The notes: generated from the letters alone by a model not told the origin. Shown: positions 18,863-27,220, counted from the first letter of the stretch. The stretch: DNA of 64,000 nucleotides from Arthrobacter oryzae (GCF_030812315.1 NZ_JAUSSM010000008.1:186001-250000); one strand, 5' to 3'. A program made the numbers and translations.

Positions 18863-20353
18863 ATGAGACGCGCTAAGATCGTGGCAACATTCGGACCGGC
18901 TATTTCCAGCTTCGAGAACACCCTCGCAGTTATTGAAGCCGGGGTTGATGTTGCCCGCATGAACATGAGCCACGGAGACTACTCCGTGCATGACGGCACT
19001 TACGAGAACGTCCGTAAGGCTTCGAAGCAGCTGGGCAAGCCCGTTGCCATCATGGCCGACCTCCAGGGCCCCAAGATCCGTCTTGGCCGCTTTGTTGACG
19101 GCCCGCACGAGCTGGCTGTCGGCGACATCTTCACCATCACCACCGAGGATGTCCCGGGCACCAAGGAGATCTGCTCCACCACGCTCAAGAGCCTCACCGA
19201 CGACGTCAACGTCGGCGATGCGCTGCTGATCGACGACGGCAAGGTGGCCCTGCGGGCCCTCGAGGTCGACGACGTCAAGGTGGTCGCCCAGGTGACCGTC
19301 GGCGGCATGGTGTCCAACAACAAGGGCATCAACCTGCCCGGTGTTGCCGTCAACGTTCCCGCGCTGAGCGAGAAGGACGAGGACGATCTGCGTTGGGCCA
19401 TGCGCCGCGGCGTGGACATGGTGGCCCTGTCCTTCGTGCGTGACGCCACGGACATCAAGCGCGTCCACGAAATCATGGACGAAGAAGGCAGCCGCGTGCC
19501 GGTGATCGCCAAGATCGAGAAGCCGCAGGCCGTTGAGCAGCTGCACGAGATCATTGACGCGTTCGACGCCATCATGGTTGCCCGTGGTGACCTCGGTGTG
19601 GAGCTTCCCCTCGAAGAGGTGCCGATCGTCCAGAAGCGCGCCATCGAACTGGCCCGCCGCTGGGCCAAGCCGGTCATCGTCGCCACCCAGGTGCTCGAAT
19701 CCATGATCGACAACCCGCGCCCCACCCGCGCAGAGGCCTCCGACTGCGCCAACGCAGTGCTCGACGGCGCCGATGCAGTCATGCTCTCCGGCGAGACCAG
19801 CGTGGGCAAGTACCCGATCGAGACCGTCAAGGTCATGGCACGGATCATCGAGTCCACCGAGGTCCACGGTCTTGAGCGCGTTCCCCCGCTGGGCACCAAG
19901 CCCAAGACCCGCGGCGGCGCCATCACCCGTGCCGCCGTCGAAATCGCCGACCAGCTGGATGCAAAGTACATCTGTGCGTTCACCCAGTCCGGTGACTCCG
20001 CCCGCCGCCTGTCCCGCCTGCGCCCGATCAAGCCGGTCTTCGCCTTCACTCCGGTGGAGCACGTCTGGAACCAGCTCGCACTGACCTGGGGCATTCAGCC
20101 GGTCCTGGTCCCCATGGTGGACCACACCGACGAGATGACCGCACAGGTGGACCGCAGCCTGCTGGAGCTGGGGATCGTGGAGGACGGTGACCTGGTGGTC
20201 ATCGCCGCCGGTTCCCCTCCCGGAAGGGCCGGTTCGACGAACTCGCTGAAGGTCCACAAGGTGGGAGACCTGGCCGACACCGGCCGCGTTGGCGAGGCCG
20301 CCAGCAACAAGGAAAAGCTCGGACCGTGGCCGGAAAAGAAGAAGAAGGCCTAG
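18863..20353 (+). CDS. pyk: Pyruvate kinase
   Basis: It makes pyruvate and ATP from phosphoenolpyruvate. The 496-residue protein begins MRRAKIVATFGPA and has MNMSHGDYSVH, the active-site region IAKIEKPQAVEQLHEI (about 214-230) with MVARGDLGVELPLEEVP, and the C-terminal effector domain from about 360. A TAGGGT box (18851-18856) ends 6 bases before the ATG, so a leaderless transcript is possible; otherwise the ribosome site is weak. A very strong terminator follows the gene. Confidence 0.97.
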   Translation: MRRAKIVATFGPAISSFENTLAVIEAGVDVARMNMSHGDYSVHDGTYENVRKASKQLGKPVAIMADLQGPKIRLGRFVDGPHELAVGDIFTITTEDVPGTKEICSTTLKSLTDDVNVGDALLIDDGKVALRALEVDDVKVVAQVTVGGMVSNNKGINLPGVAVNVPALSEKDEDDLRWAMRRGVDMVALSFVRDATDIKRVHEIMDEEGSRVPVIAKIEKPQAVEQLHEIIDAFDAIMVARGDLGVELPLEEVPIVQKRAIELARRWAKPVIVATQVLESMIDNPRPTRAEASDCANAVLDGADAVMLSGETSVGKYPIETVKVMARIIESTEVHGLERVPPLGTKPKTRGGAITRAAVEIADQLDAKYICAFTQSGDSARRLSRLRPIKPVFAFTPVEHVWNQLALTWGIQPVLVPMVDHTDEMTAQVDRSLLELGIVEDGDLVVIAAGSPPGRAGSTNSLKVHKVGDLADTGRVGEAASNKEKLGPWPEKKKKA

Positions 20354-20390
20354 TAGTCCTCCGGGCGCGGCGTTAGCCGCACCGAGAGCA

Positions 20391-20433
20391 AAAGGAAGGA
20401 TCCCCGCCAGATGTTGGCGGGGATCCTTCCTTT
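20391..20433 (+). terminator. Strong intrinsic terminator after pyk
   Basis: A perfect 19-base stem (arms 20391-20409 and 20415-20433) with a 5-base loop runs into a T tract. The A tract on the other side could also let it stop the convergent response regulator gene. Confidence 0.95.
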
Positions 20434-20513
20434 TTGTCTCTGCCTGCCGGCCGGTGGACCGGCCTGCCGACACGGCAGGCCGCCGTCGTGCGTTGCCTGC
20501 CGGGCCGCTGTGG

Positions 20514-21119
20514 TTAGTTGACCTGGTTGATGATGGTTTCGGCGACCTCGCGCATGCTGAGGCGGCGGTCCATGGAGGTCTTCTGGATCCAGCGGAAGGC
20601 CTCGGGCTCGGTGAGGCCCATCTTGGTGGTGAGCAGGCTCTTGGCGCGCTCCACGAGCTTGCGGGTGGCGAACTGCTCCTGGAGGTCAGAGACTTCGCTT
20701 TCGAGTGCCTTGATTTCTTCGTGGCGGGAGAGGGCGATCTCCAGGGCGGGGATCAAGTCCGCAGGTGTGAACGGCTTGACCACGTAGGCCATGGCGCCGG
20801 CGTCGCGGGCGCGCTCCACGAGTTCCTTCTGGCTGAATGCCGTCAGGAGCACAACCGGGGCGATACGGGCCTTGACGATCTTTTCGGCGGCCGAGATGCC
20901 GTCCATGACCGGCATCTTGACGTCCATCAGGACGAGGTCGGGCTTGAGTTCCTCGGCGAGCTGGACGGCCTTCTCGCCGTTGTCCGCTTCGCCAATGACG
21001 TCATAGCCTTCGCCCCGGAGGATTTCGATGATGTCCAGGCGGATAAGGGTCTCGTCCTCGGCGACAATCACGCGGCGGGCCGGCTGGGTGTTGGGGTTTG
21101 ACTCCGTCTGTTCTGACAC
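20514..21119 (-). CDS. pdtaR: ANTAR-domain response regulator (PdtaR-like)
   Basis: This 201-residue cytoplasmic regulator has an N-terminal receiver domain with acidic pocket ED at 21-22, phospho-acceptor Asp at 66 (LVLMDVKMP), Thr at 93 and Lys at 115. A short coiled linker (about 135-150) leads to an ANTAR RNA-binding domain (ATRKLVERAKSLLTTKMGLT and FRWIQKTSMDRR). ANTAR proteins bind paired hexaloop hairpins in nascent RNA and prevent termination. The GTG start at 21119 has an AAGGAG ribosome site. The gene is convergent with pyk. Similarity to mycobacterial PdtaR (Rv1626) is from memory of the family. Confidence 0.9.
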   Translation of the reverse strand: MSEQTESNPNTQPARRVIVAEDETLIRLDIIEILRGEGYDVIGEADNGEKAVQLAEELKPDLVLMDVKMPVMDGISAAEKIVKARIAPVVLLTAFSQKELVERARDAGAMAYVVKPFTPADLIPALEIALSRHEEIKALESEVSDLQEQFATRKLVERAKSLLTTKMGLTEPEAFRWIQKTSMDRRLSMREVAETIINQVN

Positions 21120-21326
21120 GGGAACTCCTTGAAAGGTACGGCGGGAACTAGTCCATCTTAGTTGTGCCCGCTGTTGTACTTGGAACTGCTTGGGTTCGTT
21201 GCGGCGGCACTGGCGCGATTCTGGAATTCAGCCTATCTGCATGTAGAGTAATTTCGCGCACTGGAAGCGATCGCGTTGCTCACAACTCAGCTGTGGGCCT
21301 AAGATTGTTACTTCCGTGTAGTCCGC

Positions 21327-21408
21327 GCCCGAGTGGCGGAATTGGCAGACGCGCCGCACTCAAAATGCGGTATCGAAAGGTGTGTGGGTTCGAGTCCCAC
21401 CTCGGGCA
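21327..21408 (+). tRNA. tRNA-Leu (anticodon CAA)
   Basis: The acceptor stem GCCCGAG pairs with CTCGGGC, followed by discriminator A at 21408; CCA is not encoded. The anticodon stem CCGCA/TGCGG encloses loop CTCAAAA, giving anticodon CAA for UUG codons. The long variable arm is typical of Leu tRNAs, and the T arm GTGGG/CCCAC with TTCGAGT is intact. It is the integration target of the mobile element that starts downstream. Confidence 0.97.
21384..21408 (+). other. Probable attL core: 3' end of tRNA-Leu
   Basis: The T arm and acceptor 3' half sit 88 bases before the integrase gene, the usual layout for an element using the tRNA 3' end. The integrated copy restores an intact tRNA. I did not find a second copy of this segment in the window, so attR should lie beyond 64,000. 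Confidence 0.6.
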
Positions 21409-21447
21409 CAGTGTTTCCGCAGGTCAGCGGGGTTTTGACCCCCGTAC

Positions 21448-21476
21448 TGTGCACAAAAGCTCGTTTTTTGTGCACA
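21448..21476. repeat. Inverted repeat between tRNA and integrase
   Basis: TGTGCACAAAA (21448-21458) and its exact complement (21466-21476) flank a 7-base spacer. It could end the tRNA transcript (T run inside the second arm), or serve as an integrase arm site or an operator, since it lies just upstream of the integrase -10. Confidence 0.65.
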
Positions 21477-21483
21477 CGAAGCC

Positions 21484-21497
21484 TAGAATTTTGGGCA
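21484..21497 (+). promoter_or_regulatory. Leaderless promoter of integrase
   Basis: TAGAAT (21484-21489) ends 7 bases before the ATG at 21497. There is no ribosome site. The -35 region would overlap the inverted repeat just upstream, so a protein bound there could control integrase. Confidence 0.55.
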
Positions 21498-22627
21498 TGG
21501 CCAGCATTTGGGAGCGGAAAAAATCGGACGGATCCACGTCGTTCACCGTCCGCTGGCGTAACCCCGAATCGAAGAAGCAAGAGGGGATCACCCTCGCCAC
21601 GTCGGCCGAAGCCCAGACGCTGAAACGCCTCCTTGACGCGAACAATCAGTCCTTCGAAATCGCACAACATGCGATGGTCAAGAACCAGACCAAGAAACCC
21701 ACGGTTGCTGCGGTGATCCAAGAGCACATCGACCTTCTGGTTCGCCCGTCCGTCGGCACAGTTCACACGTACCAAACGATGCTGAAGCTGCACATCGCGG
21801 ACGTCATGGGTCATATTCCTGTCGACAAGCTCGACTACCGGCACCTGACCTACTGGATCAAGACGATGCAGAAGAAGGGCAGGTCTCCGAAAACGATCAA
21901 GAACAACCACGGCCTCATCTATGCGGCCATGGAGACAGCGGTTATGCTCCGCTACCGGAAAGATAATCCTTGCCGCGGCGTAAAGCTCCCGTCAGGTGAG
22001 AAGGCAGAGGATGAAGCCCGGTTCCTGACACACGCCGAATTTGGGATGATCCTTGAGACGATGGGGGACCGGTACAGGGCGTTCACCGAGTTCCTGGTTA
22101 TGACCGGCACGCGCTTTGGCGAGGCCACTGCCGTGACGGTGGCAGACGTGGACCTCATGTCCAAGCCCGCCACAATTCGGATCAATAAGGCATGGAAGCG
22201 CGGTACTGATTCCGAGTACTACATCGGTGCCACCAAGACGGGTGCCGGCAAGAGGACGGTTTCCCTGAACCCTCATTTGGTGGAGGTGCTCATTCCCTTG
22301 GTAGCCAGCCGGCCCGGTTCGGATCTCTTGTTCACCACCCCTAAGGGTGAGCGGATCATTCACAAGCTGTATTGGCATCACTATTGGGTTCCCGCAGTCA
22401 AGGCCGCCCAAGCCCGCGGGTTGACTAAGTCGCCCCGGATACACGATCTGCGCCATACCCACGCGTCCTGGCTGATCCAGGACGGAGTTTCCCTGTTCAC
22501 CGTGTCTAGACGACTGGGGCACGCCTCCACGCGTACGACGGAGGAGGTTTACGGCCACTTGATGCCTCAAGCTCTTCAAGATGCCGCGGACGCCGTTGAG
22601 CGGTCCGCCGTTGTCTGGCGTGGCTAG
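21497..22627 (+). CDS. Tyrosine recombinase / site-specific integrase
   Basis: This 376-residue integrase should recombine the element into and out of tRNA-Leu. It has an N-terminal arm-binding region (WERKKSDGSTSFTVRW), a SAM-like core-binding domain (about 70-165) and a catalytic domain with R206 (TGTRFGEA), a candidate Lys near 247, H316-x2-R319 (HDLRH), H342 (LGHAS) and nucleophile Y352 (EEVYGHL). All catalytic residues are intact. The frame is open upstream across the tRNA, but MASIWERK at 21497 with a leaderless -10 is the natural start. Confidence 0.95.
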   Translation: MASIWERKKSDGSTSFTVRWRNPESKKQEGITLATSAEAQTLKRLLDANNQSFEIAQHAMVKNQTKKPTVAAVIQEHIDLLVRPSVGTVHTYQTMLKLHIADVMGHIPVDKLDYRHLTYWIKTMQKKGRSPKTIKNNHGLIYAAMETAVMLRYRKDNPCRGVKLPSGEKAEDEARFLTHAEFGMILETMGDRYRAFTEFLVMTGTRFGEATAVTVADVDLMSKPATIRINKAWKRGTDSEYYIGATKTGAGKRTVSLNPHLVEVLIPLVASRPGSDLLFTTPKGERIIHKLYWHHYWVPAVKAAQARGLTKSPRIHDLRHTHASWLIQDGVSLFTVSRRLGHASTRTTEEVYGHLMPQALQDAADAVERSAVVWRG

Positions 22628-22644
22628 CGGCGGCGCTCGCCAAA

Positions 22645-22911
22645 CTATGAGTATTTCTGTCGCGCCTGGGCCCGGGTGCCGATCATCCGGACGGAGGCTG
22701 CGGAGGGTCCGGCTGACCGGACTTCGCGCAGCTGGGCAATCTCTTTCAGGTGGACTGAGGTGAAGACGATCTTTCCTTTGCCCCAGACAGAGTGCGGGAA
22801 TTCACCCTTGGCGGCTCCGTCACGGAGCCATGCTTCTGAGCATTTGAGCACCGAGGCAGCCTCGCCCGGTTCGAAGAATTCGAGTTTCATGCCTTTCTTC
22901 GATCCTTTCAT
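22645..22911 (-). CDS. Small excisionase-like DNA-binding protein
   Basis: This 88-residue protein has a MerR/excisionase-type winged helix: EFFEPGEAASVLKCSEAWLRDGAAKGEFPHSVWGKGK carries the helix-turn-helix and wing, followed by a basic tail. Its place next to the integrase, on the opposite strand, suggests it is the recombination directionality factor. An internal Met at residue 8 is an alternative start. The start overlaps the end of the upstream winged-helix gene (ATGA), so both are made together. Confidence 0.65.
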   Translation of the reverse strand: MKGSKKGMKLEFFEPGEAASVLKCSEAWLRDGAAKGEFPHSVWGKGKIVFTSVHLKEIAQLREVRSAGPSAASVRMIGTRAQARQKYS

Positions 22912-23225
22912 CGTTGCGCGGTGGCGCGGAGGTCATCTGGGTCGAGCCTTAGTTCATGGGGTTTGCACGAGCCGACGGCATGACCCCCGCCGTCGAAGCT
23001 CGCAGCGAGGGCATCGAGCTGGCGCTGCACTTGCTCGGGAGAAGCCACAAACTGAGTTGAGGTGCGCCGCACGAGACCGCTTTCGCGAAGTGCGTTGAGT
23101 TGCCGGCGGATGCTCGAGGGCGACGCCTGCAGTTCGATTCCGATCTGGCCACACGTTGACGGGCCGTTCTTGAGTAAGAAGCGGATGATTTGGCTTCGCG
23201 TTCGGTTCATCAGGATGTTCGACAT
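22908..23225 (-). CDS. ArsR-like winged-helix regulator
   Basis: This 105-residue protein has an ArsR/MarR-like winged helix near the N-terminus: MNRTRSQIIRFLLKNGP, then a recognition helix SPSSIRRQLNALRESGLV, then a wing RRTSTQFVASPE. No metal-binding cysteine pair is evident. It is coupled to the Xis-like gene and is divergent from the EspR-like gene, with a 24-base palindrome in between that is a likely binding site. It is probably the element's control repressor; that is inference. Confidence 0.7.
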   Translation of the reverse strand: MSNILMNRTRSQIIRFLLKNGPSTCGQIGIELQASPSSIRRQLNALRESGLVRRTSTQFVASPEQVQRQLDALAASFDGGGHAVGSCKPHELRLDPDDLRATAQR

Positions 23226-23256
23226 GGAGACCGGAACCTAAGGAATGAAGTGATCG

Positions 23257-23280
23257 CTGCTGTAGACGGGTCTACAGCAG
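23257..23280. promoter_or_regulatory. 24-base perfect palindrome, likely operator
   Basis: Arms CTGCTGTAGAC (23257-23267) and GTCTACAGCAG (23270-23280) are separated by GG. It lies in the divergent region between the winged-helix gene and the EspR-like gene. The half-site TCTACAG recurs at 24244-24250, upstream of the second winged-helix gene and the sigma-like gene. Confidence 0.8.
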
Positions 23281-23449
23281 AAGAGTACTCCTGCTTAAGT
23301 CATGGTGGAAGGGTCTGTTTGAGTCAATGAATCTCCTAAGGCACGGGCGCCGATTGCCGAGCCGTAAGAGTCGCGGAATACTGGACGGTAGGGCGGCCGA
23401 AGCTACCCACCGGGCTTCGGGCACTGAATTTGGCTGGTCAGGGGGTAGC

Positions 23450-23953
23450 ATGCGGAATGACGAGACAGGGCACGGTGACGGGCTGTCCCCCCAAGCCCAG
23501 CTCGCCCGTCGTCTGAATCTCCTGCTTGACGTGGTCGTTGCCGAGCGCGGGAAGCCGGTCACCTTCAGGGAAGTTCAAGCGGACCTTGCGGACAAGGGCA
23601 TCAAGCTGTCCCGTGCGCGCTGGTTCTACATGAAGGAGGGGACTGGCCGCCTCGTCAGCGATCCGGTGTTGCTGGCCGGCCTCTGCGACATCTTCAAGGT
23701 TGACCACTCCTACTTGGTTGGCGACAACGCTACTCTGCCGGAACGCATCGATTCGCAGCTTGAGTTCGTCAGGTCCCTCCGCGCTGCCAGGGTGAAGTCG
23801 TTCGCGGCCCGAACCCTGGGGGATGTATCACCGGAGACTTTGCAGGCCATCTCTGAGTATCTCAACAAGGATATTGGGCGCCACCCGGCAGGGGAGCAGG
23901 CCGCAACTACCCCTCCAGAAGATAGTCAAGATGAGCCGCCAGCAATTCCTTGA
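23450..23953 (+). CDS. EspR/XRE-like regulator
   Basis: This protein of about 167 residues has a helix-turn-helix region that resembles the EspR group: LARRLNLLLDVVV, then TFREVQADLADKGIKLSRARWFYMKEGTG split by a recognition helix, then VLLAGLCDIFKVDHSYLVGD. The start could be the ATG at 23450 or further upstream at 23327; 23450 leaves a normal leader after the palindrome. EspR-type proteins bind DNA as dimers and can act as nucleoid or phage-type regulators. The last 47 bases overlap the convergent winged-helix gene. Confidence 0.6.
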   Translation: MRNDETGHGDGLSPQAQLARRLNLLLDVVVAERGKPVTFREVQADLADKGIKLSRARWFYMKEGTGRLVSDPVLLAGLCDIFKVDHSYLVGDNATLPERIDSQLEFVRSLRAARVKSFAARTLGDVSPETLQAISEYLNKDIGRHPAGEQAATTPPEDSQDEPPAIP

Positions 23954-24230
23954 TCCGTGCCGGGTTGGCTGAATAGCGCGGCGAGCGGCCGTGGCGACGG
24001 CCTGGTTCCACATCGACCACGATGGCGCCCGTTTCCTCCAGTGCGAGCAGGTGCTTGGCTACGCTCGGTTCGCCGGCGCTGACAGATGCCGCAATGTCCC
24101 CACGGGAAGCGGGGCCGTGCGCCGATAGGTAGCGGAGGATCTCGTTCCGTGAACGGTTGCCAAAGGTCGCGACGGCGGCCTCGACGTTGGCCGACCAGGC
24201 GTCGTCATGAGGCTGCGTAATCCTTGGCAT
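23907..24230 (-). CDS. Second ArsR-like winged-helix regulator
   Basis: This 107-residue protein has the same fold as the gene at 22908: FGNRSRNEILRYLSAHGP, recognition helix GEPSVAKHLLALEETGAIV, then a basic wing EPGRRHGRSPRYS. It overlaps the end of the EspR-like gene tail to tail by 47 bases, so antisense interference is possible. It is divergent from the sigma-like gene and may control it. Target and signal are unknown. Confidence 0.68.
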   Translation of the reverse strand: MPRITQPHDDAWSANVEAAVATFGNRSRNEILRYLSAHGPASRGDIAASVSAGEPSVAKHLLALEETGAIVVDVEPGRRHGRSPRYSANPARIKELLAAHLDYLLEG

Positions 24231-24243
24231 GGAACCATTCTTA

Positions 24244-24305
24244 TCTACAGTTCGAAGAAAAGTAAGACTCGTCGTCTTGACGATACTTTAATTATCCTTG
24301 AGAAT
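24244..24305 (+). promoter_or_regulatory. Candidate promoter and operator half-site before sigma-like gene
   Basis: TTGACG (24277-24282) and GAGAAT (24300-24305) are 17 bases apart. Upstream lie a TCTACAG half-site (24244-24250), shared with the 24-base palindrome, and AAGAC-N5-GTCTT (24264-24278), a small dyad overlapping the -35. It is well placed to drive the transfer operon. Confidence 0.5.
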
Positions 24306-24421
24306 AGTTGGCATAGCCTTATGGCATTCGTGGTCGGCCCTGGTTTAGCGGCCATTCTTGAGGTGTCGGGCATGCCGCCACCGAACTTATCGGAAGCGTT
24401 TAGTCGAAGCGGTGAAGACCA

Positions 24422-25324
24422 ATGCGAGTCGAAGCCAGAGCAAATCAGGCCCAACATGACGAACCAAATGCAGTTACCGTTGATGTTTCCCTGCGCACAC
24501 GACCAGCGCCGGCAGTGCTGGCAGTCCCGGTGGATCAGATCATGGTCGCCGTTGACGGTGTGCGCCGATATGTCATTTCGCATCTGTCCCGGCTCGGCAG
24601 GGCCTGCGACGTGGACGACGTTATGCAGGACATCCGGGTTGCGGTGTGGGATGGAGTGAACCGAGGACAATATCGCCAGCTTCCGGGAGTCCCTTTCGGT
24701 GCCTGGGTCCAAGGAGTGTGCATCAATGTGTGCGCCGCGCACATCCGCCGGGAGCTGAGCCATCCGACGCTGCCGTTGCTGATTGAAGCCGGAGATTCGG
24801 ACGGATCGGCGTCGCTCGATGCTCTGGCGATGCTAGTTGTCGGCGGTGTGGATCGAAGTGCTGAGAAAATCATCGACAAGGAATGGGCGCGAAAAATTAT
24901 CCAACTGACCGGGGCAAGTGTGCCGGACGGCGTTTGGGAACTTGCCGTTGACAGCCTGACCGGGCCACGCCAGTATGGTCCGCCTTCGCCGCAGGACCGG
25001 CGCCGCTGGCATGCGGCGACGGTGGTGCGCCAGACGGCAAGGACTGTTCAAAGCGCGCTGGAGGTTGAGCCGCAGGAGATCCGCAACATCGGGGACGTGT
25101 GCCAGCGTGCGGCGGAATGCCTGCCCACGCCGGTACTCCGTCGAACTGCTGCAACCATCGTTCGTACGGGTGTTAGCGGGCCGGACCGCGCCAAGGCGTT
25201 GGCGGCGTTGGCCGCTGAACTCGGCGTTACGGAACGCTATGTTGCCGTTCAGATTGGATTCGCCCGGCGTCTGTATCAAACGGCCTGGCGGATTCTCCAG
25301 AGTGCAAGGAGACCTGCACGCTAA
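24422..25324 (+). CDS. Sigma-70-like (ECF-type) factor
   Basis: This 300-residue protein has an N-terminal segment resembling sigma region 2 (VRRYVISHLSRLGRACDVDDVMQDIRVAVWDG, divided here by the usual -10 binding helices) and a C-terminal helix-turn-helix like region 4 (AALAAELGVTERYVAVQIGFARRLY). A long middle part replaces the short ECF linker. Sigma-like proteins occur at the head of transfer regions in actinobacterial elements. It precedes the transfer genes in the same direction and probably directs their transcription. The start codon is uncertain because no strong ribosome site is present. Confidence 0.62.
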   Translation: MRVEARANQAQHDEPNAVTVDVSLRTRPAPAVLAVPVDQIMVAVDGVRRYVISHLSRLGRACDVDDVMQDIRVAVWDGVNRGQYRQLPGVPFGAWVQGVCINVCAAHIRRELSHPTLPLLIEAGDSDGSASLDALAMLVVGGVDRSAEKIIDKEWARKIIQLTGASVPDGVWELAVDSLTGPRQYGPPSPQDRRRWHAATVVRQTARTVQSALEVEPQEIRNIGDVCQRAAECLPTPVLRRTAATIVRTGVSGPDRAKALAALAAELGVTERYVAVQIGFARRLYQTAWRILQSARRPAR

Positions 25325-25373
25325 GTCATGTCCTCAGCGGCTCATTTTGCAATGAACCGGCGAGGAGGCTGGA

Positions 25374-26099
25374 ATGTCGTTGACCCGGAGAATTGCATTG
25401 CCTGGCACGAGCAGCCAACGGCGATGGTTGTGCCTAGCGTTCGTGGTTGTAAGCGTGGCGACCGTGTTGTTCGCTCTGACGCGGCCGAACCCGGGGCCCG
25501 CAGCTGAGCCGGGTTTAGCTCCGTTGACCACGCCGACTCCCAAGAGCTTGGCGACCCGTTCCACTGAGCCGCAGCCAGAAACTCGGACGACGGCCCCCGC
25601 CGTCGAAGTACCCGACAGTGACGGCGCGCCTCGCACGACTGACTTCCGCAAGCTGGCTTCGGCGGCGGCGACAGCGGTTTACACATGGGACACGCGGGAG
25701 GCGTCGTACTCCGAGGTGTACTCCGGGCTCCGCAACTGGTGGCATGTGCTTCCCGACGGGTCCAACCCTCTGGCCGTGTTTGTTCAGGAGTTCGAAGCGA
25801 CTGGGATAAACGCCGGCACCTATCAGTATCTGGCCGGGCAGCAGGCGTACCGTTCGGCAACGGTGGAATCAATGATGTGCGACGGTGAGTTGGCCAAGGT
25901 GCGAGAGCGACCGGCGCCCTGGGCGGGCCTTCACGTGTGCACGGTCTCTCTCCGCGTCTTGGACCAGTCAATTTCTGCCCGCAACACGTATACGGCCCCG
26001 GTCAGCGTCATGGTCAACTGTCCGCCAGCCGACAGTGCTCCCGCGGATCATTGCGTCATGGTCGGCTTCTATGCCGCGCCAAACAGGGTGCTCTACTGA
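25374..26099 (+). CDS. Membrane-anchored transfer protein, family unknown
   Basis: This 241-residue protein has a short basic N-terminus, one membrane helix (about residues 17-36), a Pro/Thr-rich stretch (39-75) and an exported domain of about 160 residues with three cysteines near CDGEL, HVCTV and VNCPP. A single N-terminal anchor plus an external domain resembles the TcpC type of conjugation channel protein, but I see no decisive motif. It overlaps the wall hydrolase gene by TGATG, so the two are coupled and likely act together at the envelope. Confidence 0.6.
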   Translation: MSLTRRIALPGTSSQRRWLCLAFVVVSVATVLFALTRPNPGPAAEPGLAPLTTPTPKSLATRSTEPQPETRTTAPAVEVPDSDGAPRTTDFRKLASAAATAVYTWDTREASYSEVYSGLRNWWHVLPDGSNPLAVFVQEFEATGINAGTYQYLAGQQAYRSATVESMMCDGELAKVRERPAPWAGLHVCTVSLRVLDQSISARNTYTAPVSVMVNCPPADSAPADHCVMVGFYAAPNRVLY

Positions 26100-27220
26100 T
26101 GTCGGCACCAGCGATGCTTGTTGCATTGGCAAGGCGCCGCACGATCGTGCGGGCTTTGGCTGCCGCAGCTACGACGGCGGTCCTGGCAGGCGCCTTTGCG
26201 CTCTGCGCTGCCGTTGCAGTGCTCGGTGCCAATTCGATGAGCAACTCGTCTGTCTGCTCGTCAGCTGGCTTGAGCCGTCAGCCAGGCGCAAATGAAGATG
26301 GTGCCTTGGACATCGGCGACAGGAGCCAGGCGCCGGTCAATCTGACAGCTCGGCAAATGGATCTTGCAAAGGGTTATGTTTCAGTCGGTAAGCAGTTGGG
26401 CGTGCCGCGAGATGGTCAGATCATCGCAATCATGATGGCTCTGCAGGAATCCAGTCTCAGAATGCTGGCCAACGTGAACGTCCCCGGATCACTCAACTTT
26501 CCGCACGATGGTGTTGGAAGCGACCACGACTCCCTTGGTACTGCCCAGCAGCGTCCGGCTGCCGGCTGGGGGAGTGTCGGAGAGCTGATGGATCCCAGCT
26601 ACAACGTGCGGGCCTTCTATGGTGGACCGTCCGGTCCCAACCGGGGGAGCCCTCGTGGCCTGCTGGACATCCCTGGTTGGCAATCCATGGGCAAAGGCCA
26701 AGCTGCTCAGGCTGTTCAGGTGTCGGCGTTTCCCGAACTATATGCACGATGGGAGCCGGAAGCATCGGCCATTGTTGATGCTCTCGACGCCGGGACAGCA
26801 ACTGCTCCTTGTGTCGATGCGTCGCCCGGCTCAGGGCCGTCCCCATCGTCGGCAGACCTGAGCCAAATCCGAAAGGACATCCTGCGGTTTACCGAAGCCG
26901 GCGTCGGTGGGTCCTATGTGTGGGGCGGGACGGCCTTCAGGGCGTGGGACTGTTCCGGCTTCGTCCAGTGGATCTACCGGCAAGCCGGAATCAACCTCCC
27001 GAGGGTGGAGCAATGGAGGGTCGGTAAGCGGACGGATAATCCGCAGCCAGGAGACTTGGTGGTGCAGAACGGGCAGGGGCCGGACAACTGGGGCCATGTT
27101 GGCATCTACGCCGGTGGCGGGATGATGTACAGCGCGCTGAACCCGTCGGTGGGGACGCTAGTGCATCCGATCGCCTGGAATTCAGATACGGCATACTTCG
27201 ATCTACTAATGTACCGGTAG
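26099..27220 (+). CDS. Bifunctional cell-wall hydrolase: lysozyme-like plus NlpC/P60
   Basis: This 373-residue exported protein has an N-terminal membrane helix (about 20-44), a lysozyme-like domain (about 85-225) with candidate catalytic Glu117 in MMALQESSLR, and a C-terminal NlpC/P60 peptidase (about 255-373) with Cys285 (AWDCSGFVQW) and His333 (NWGHVGIYAGG). It should open peptidoglycan for the conjugation channel, as VirB1 and Tn916-type hydrolases do. The start at 26099 overlaps the previous stop. The operon is interrupted after this gene by cargo zone A. Confidence 0.88.
   Translation: MSAPAMLVALARRRTIVRALAAAATTAVLAGAFALCAAVAVLGANSMSNSSVCSSAGLSRQPGANEDGALDIGDRSQAPVNLTARQMDLAKGYVSVGKQLGVPRDGQIIAIMMALQESSLRMLANVNVPGSLNFPHDGVGSDHDSLGTAQQRPAAGWGSVGELMDPSYNVRAFYGGPSGPNRGSPRGLLDIPGWQSMGKGQAAQAVQVSAFPELYARWEPEASAIVDALDAGTATAPCVDASPGSGPSPSSADLSQIRKDILRFTEAGVGGSYVWGGTAFRAWDCSGFVQWIYRQAGINLPRVEQWRVGKRTDNPQPGDLVVQNGQGPDNWGHVGIYAGGGMMYSALNPSVGTLVHPIAWNSDTAYFDLLMYR

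Noticed and set aside
18842..20473. 543-codon open frame on the minus strand
   Set aside because: Antisense to pyk; it also runs through the terminator hairpin.
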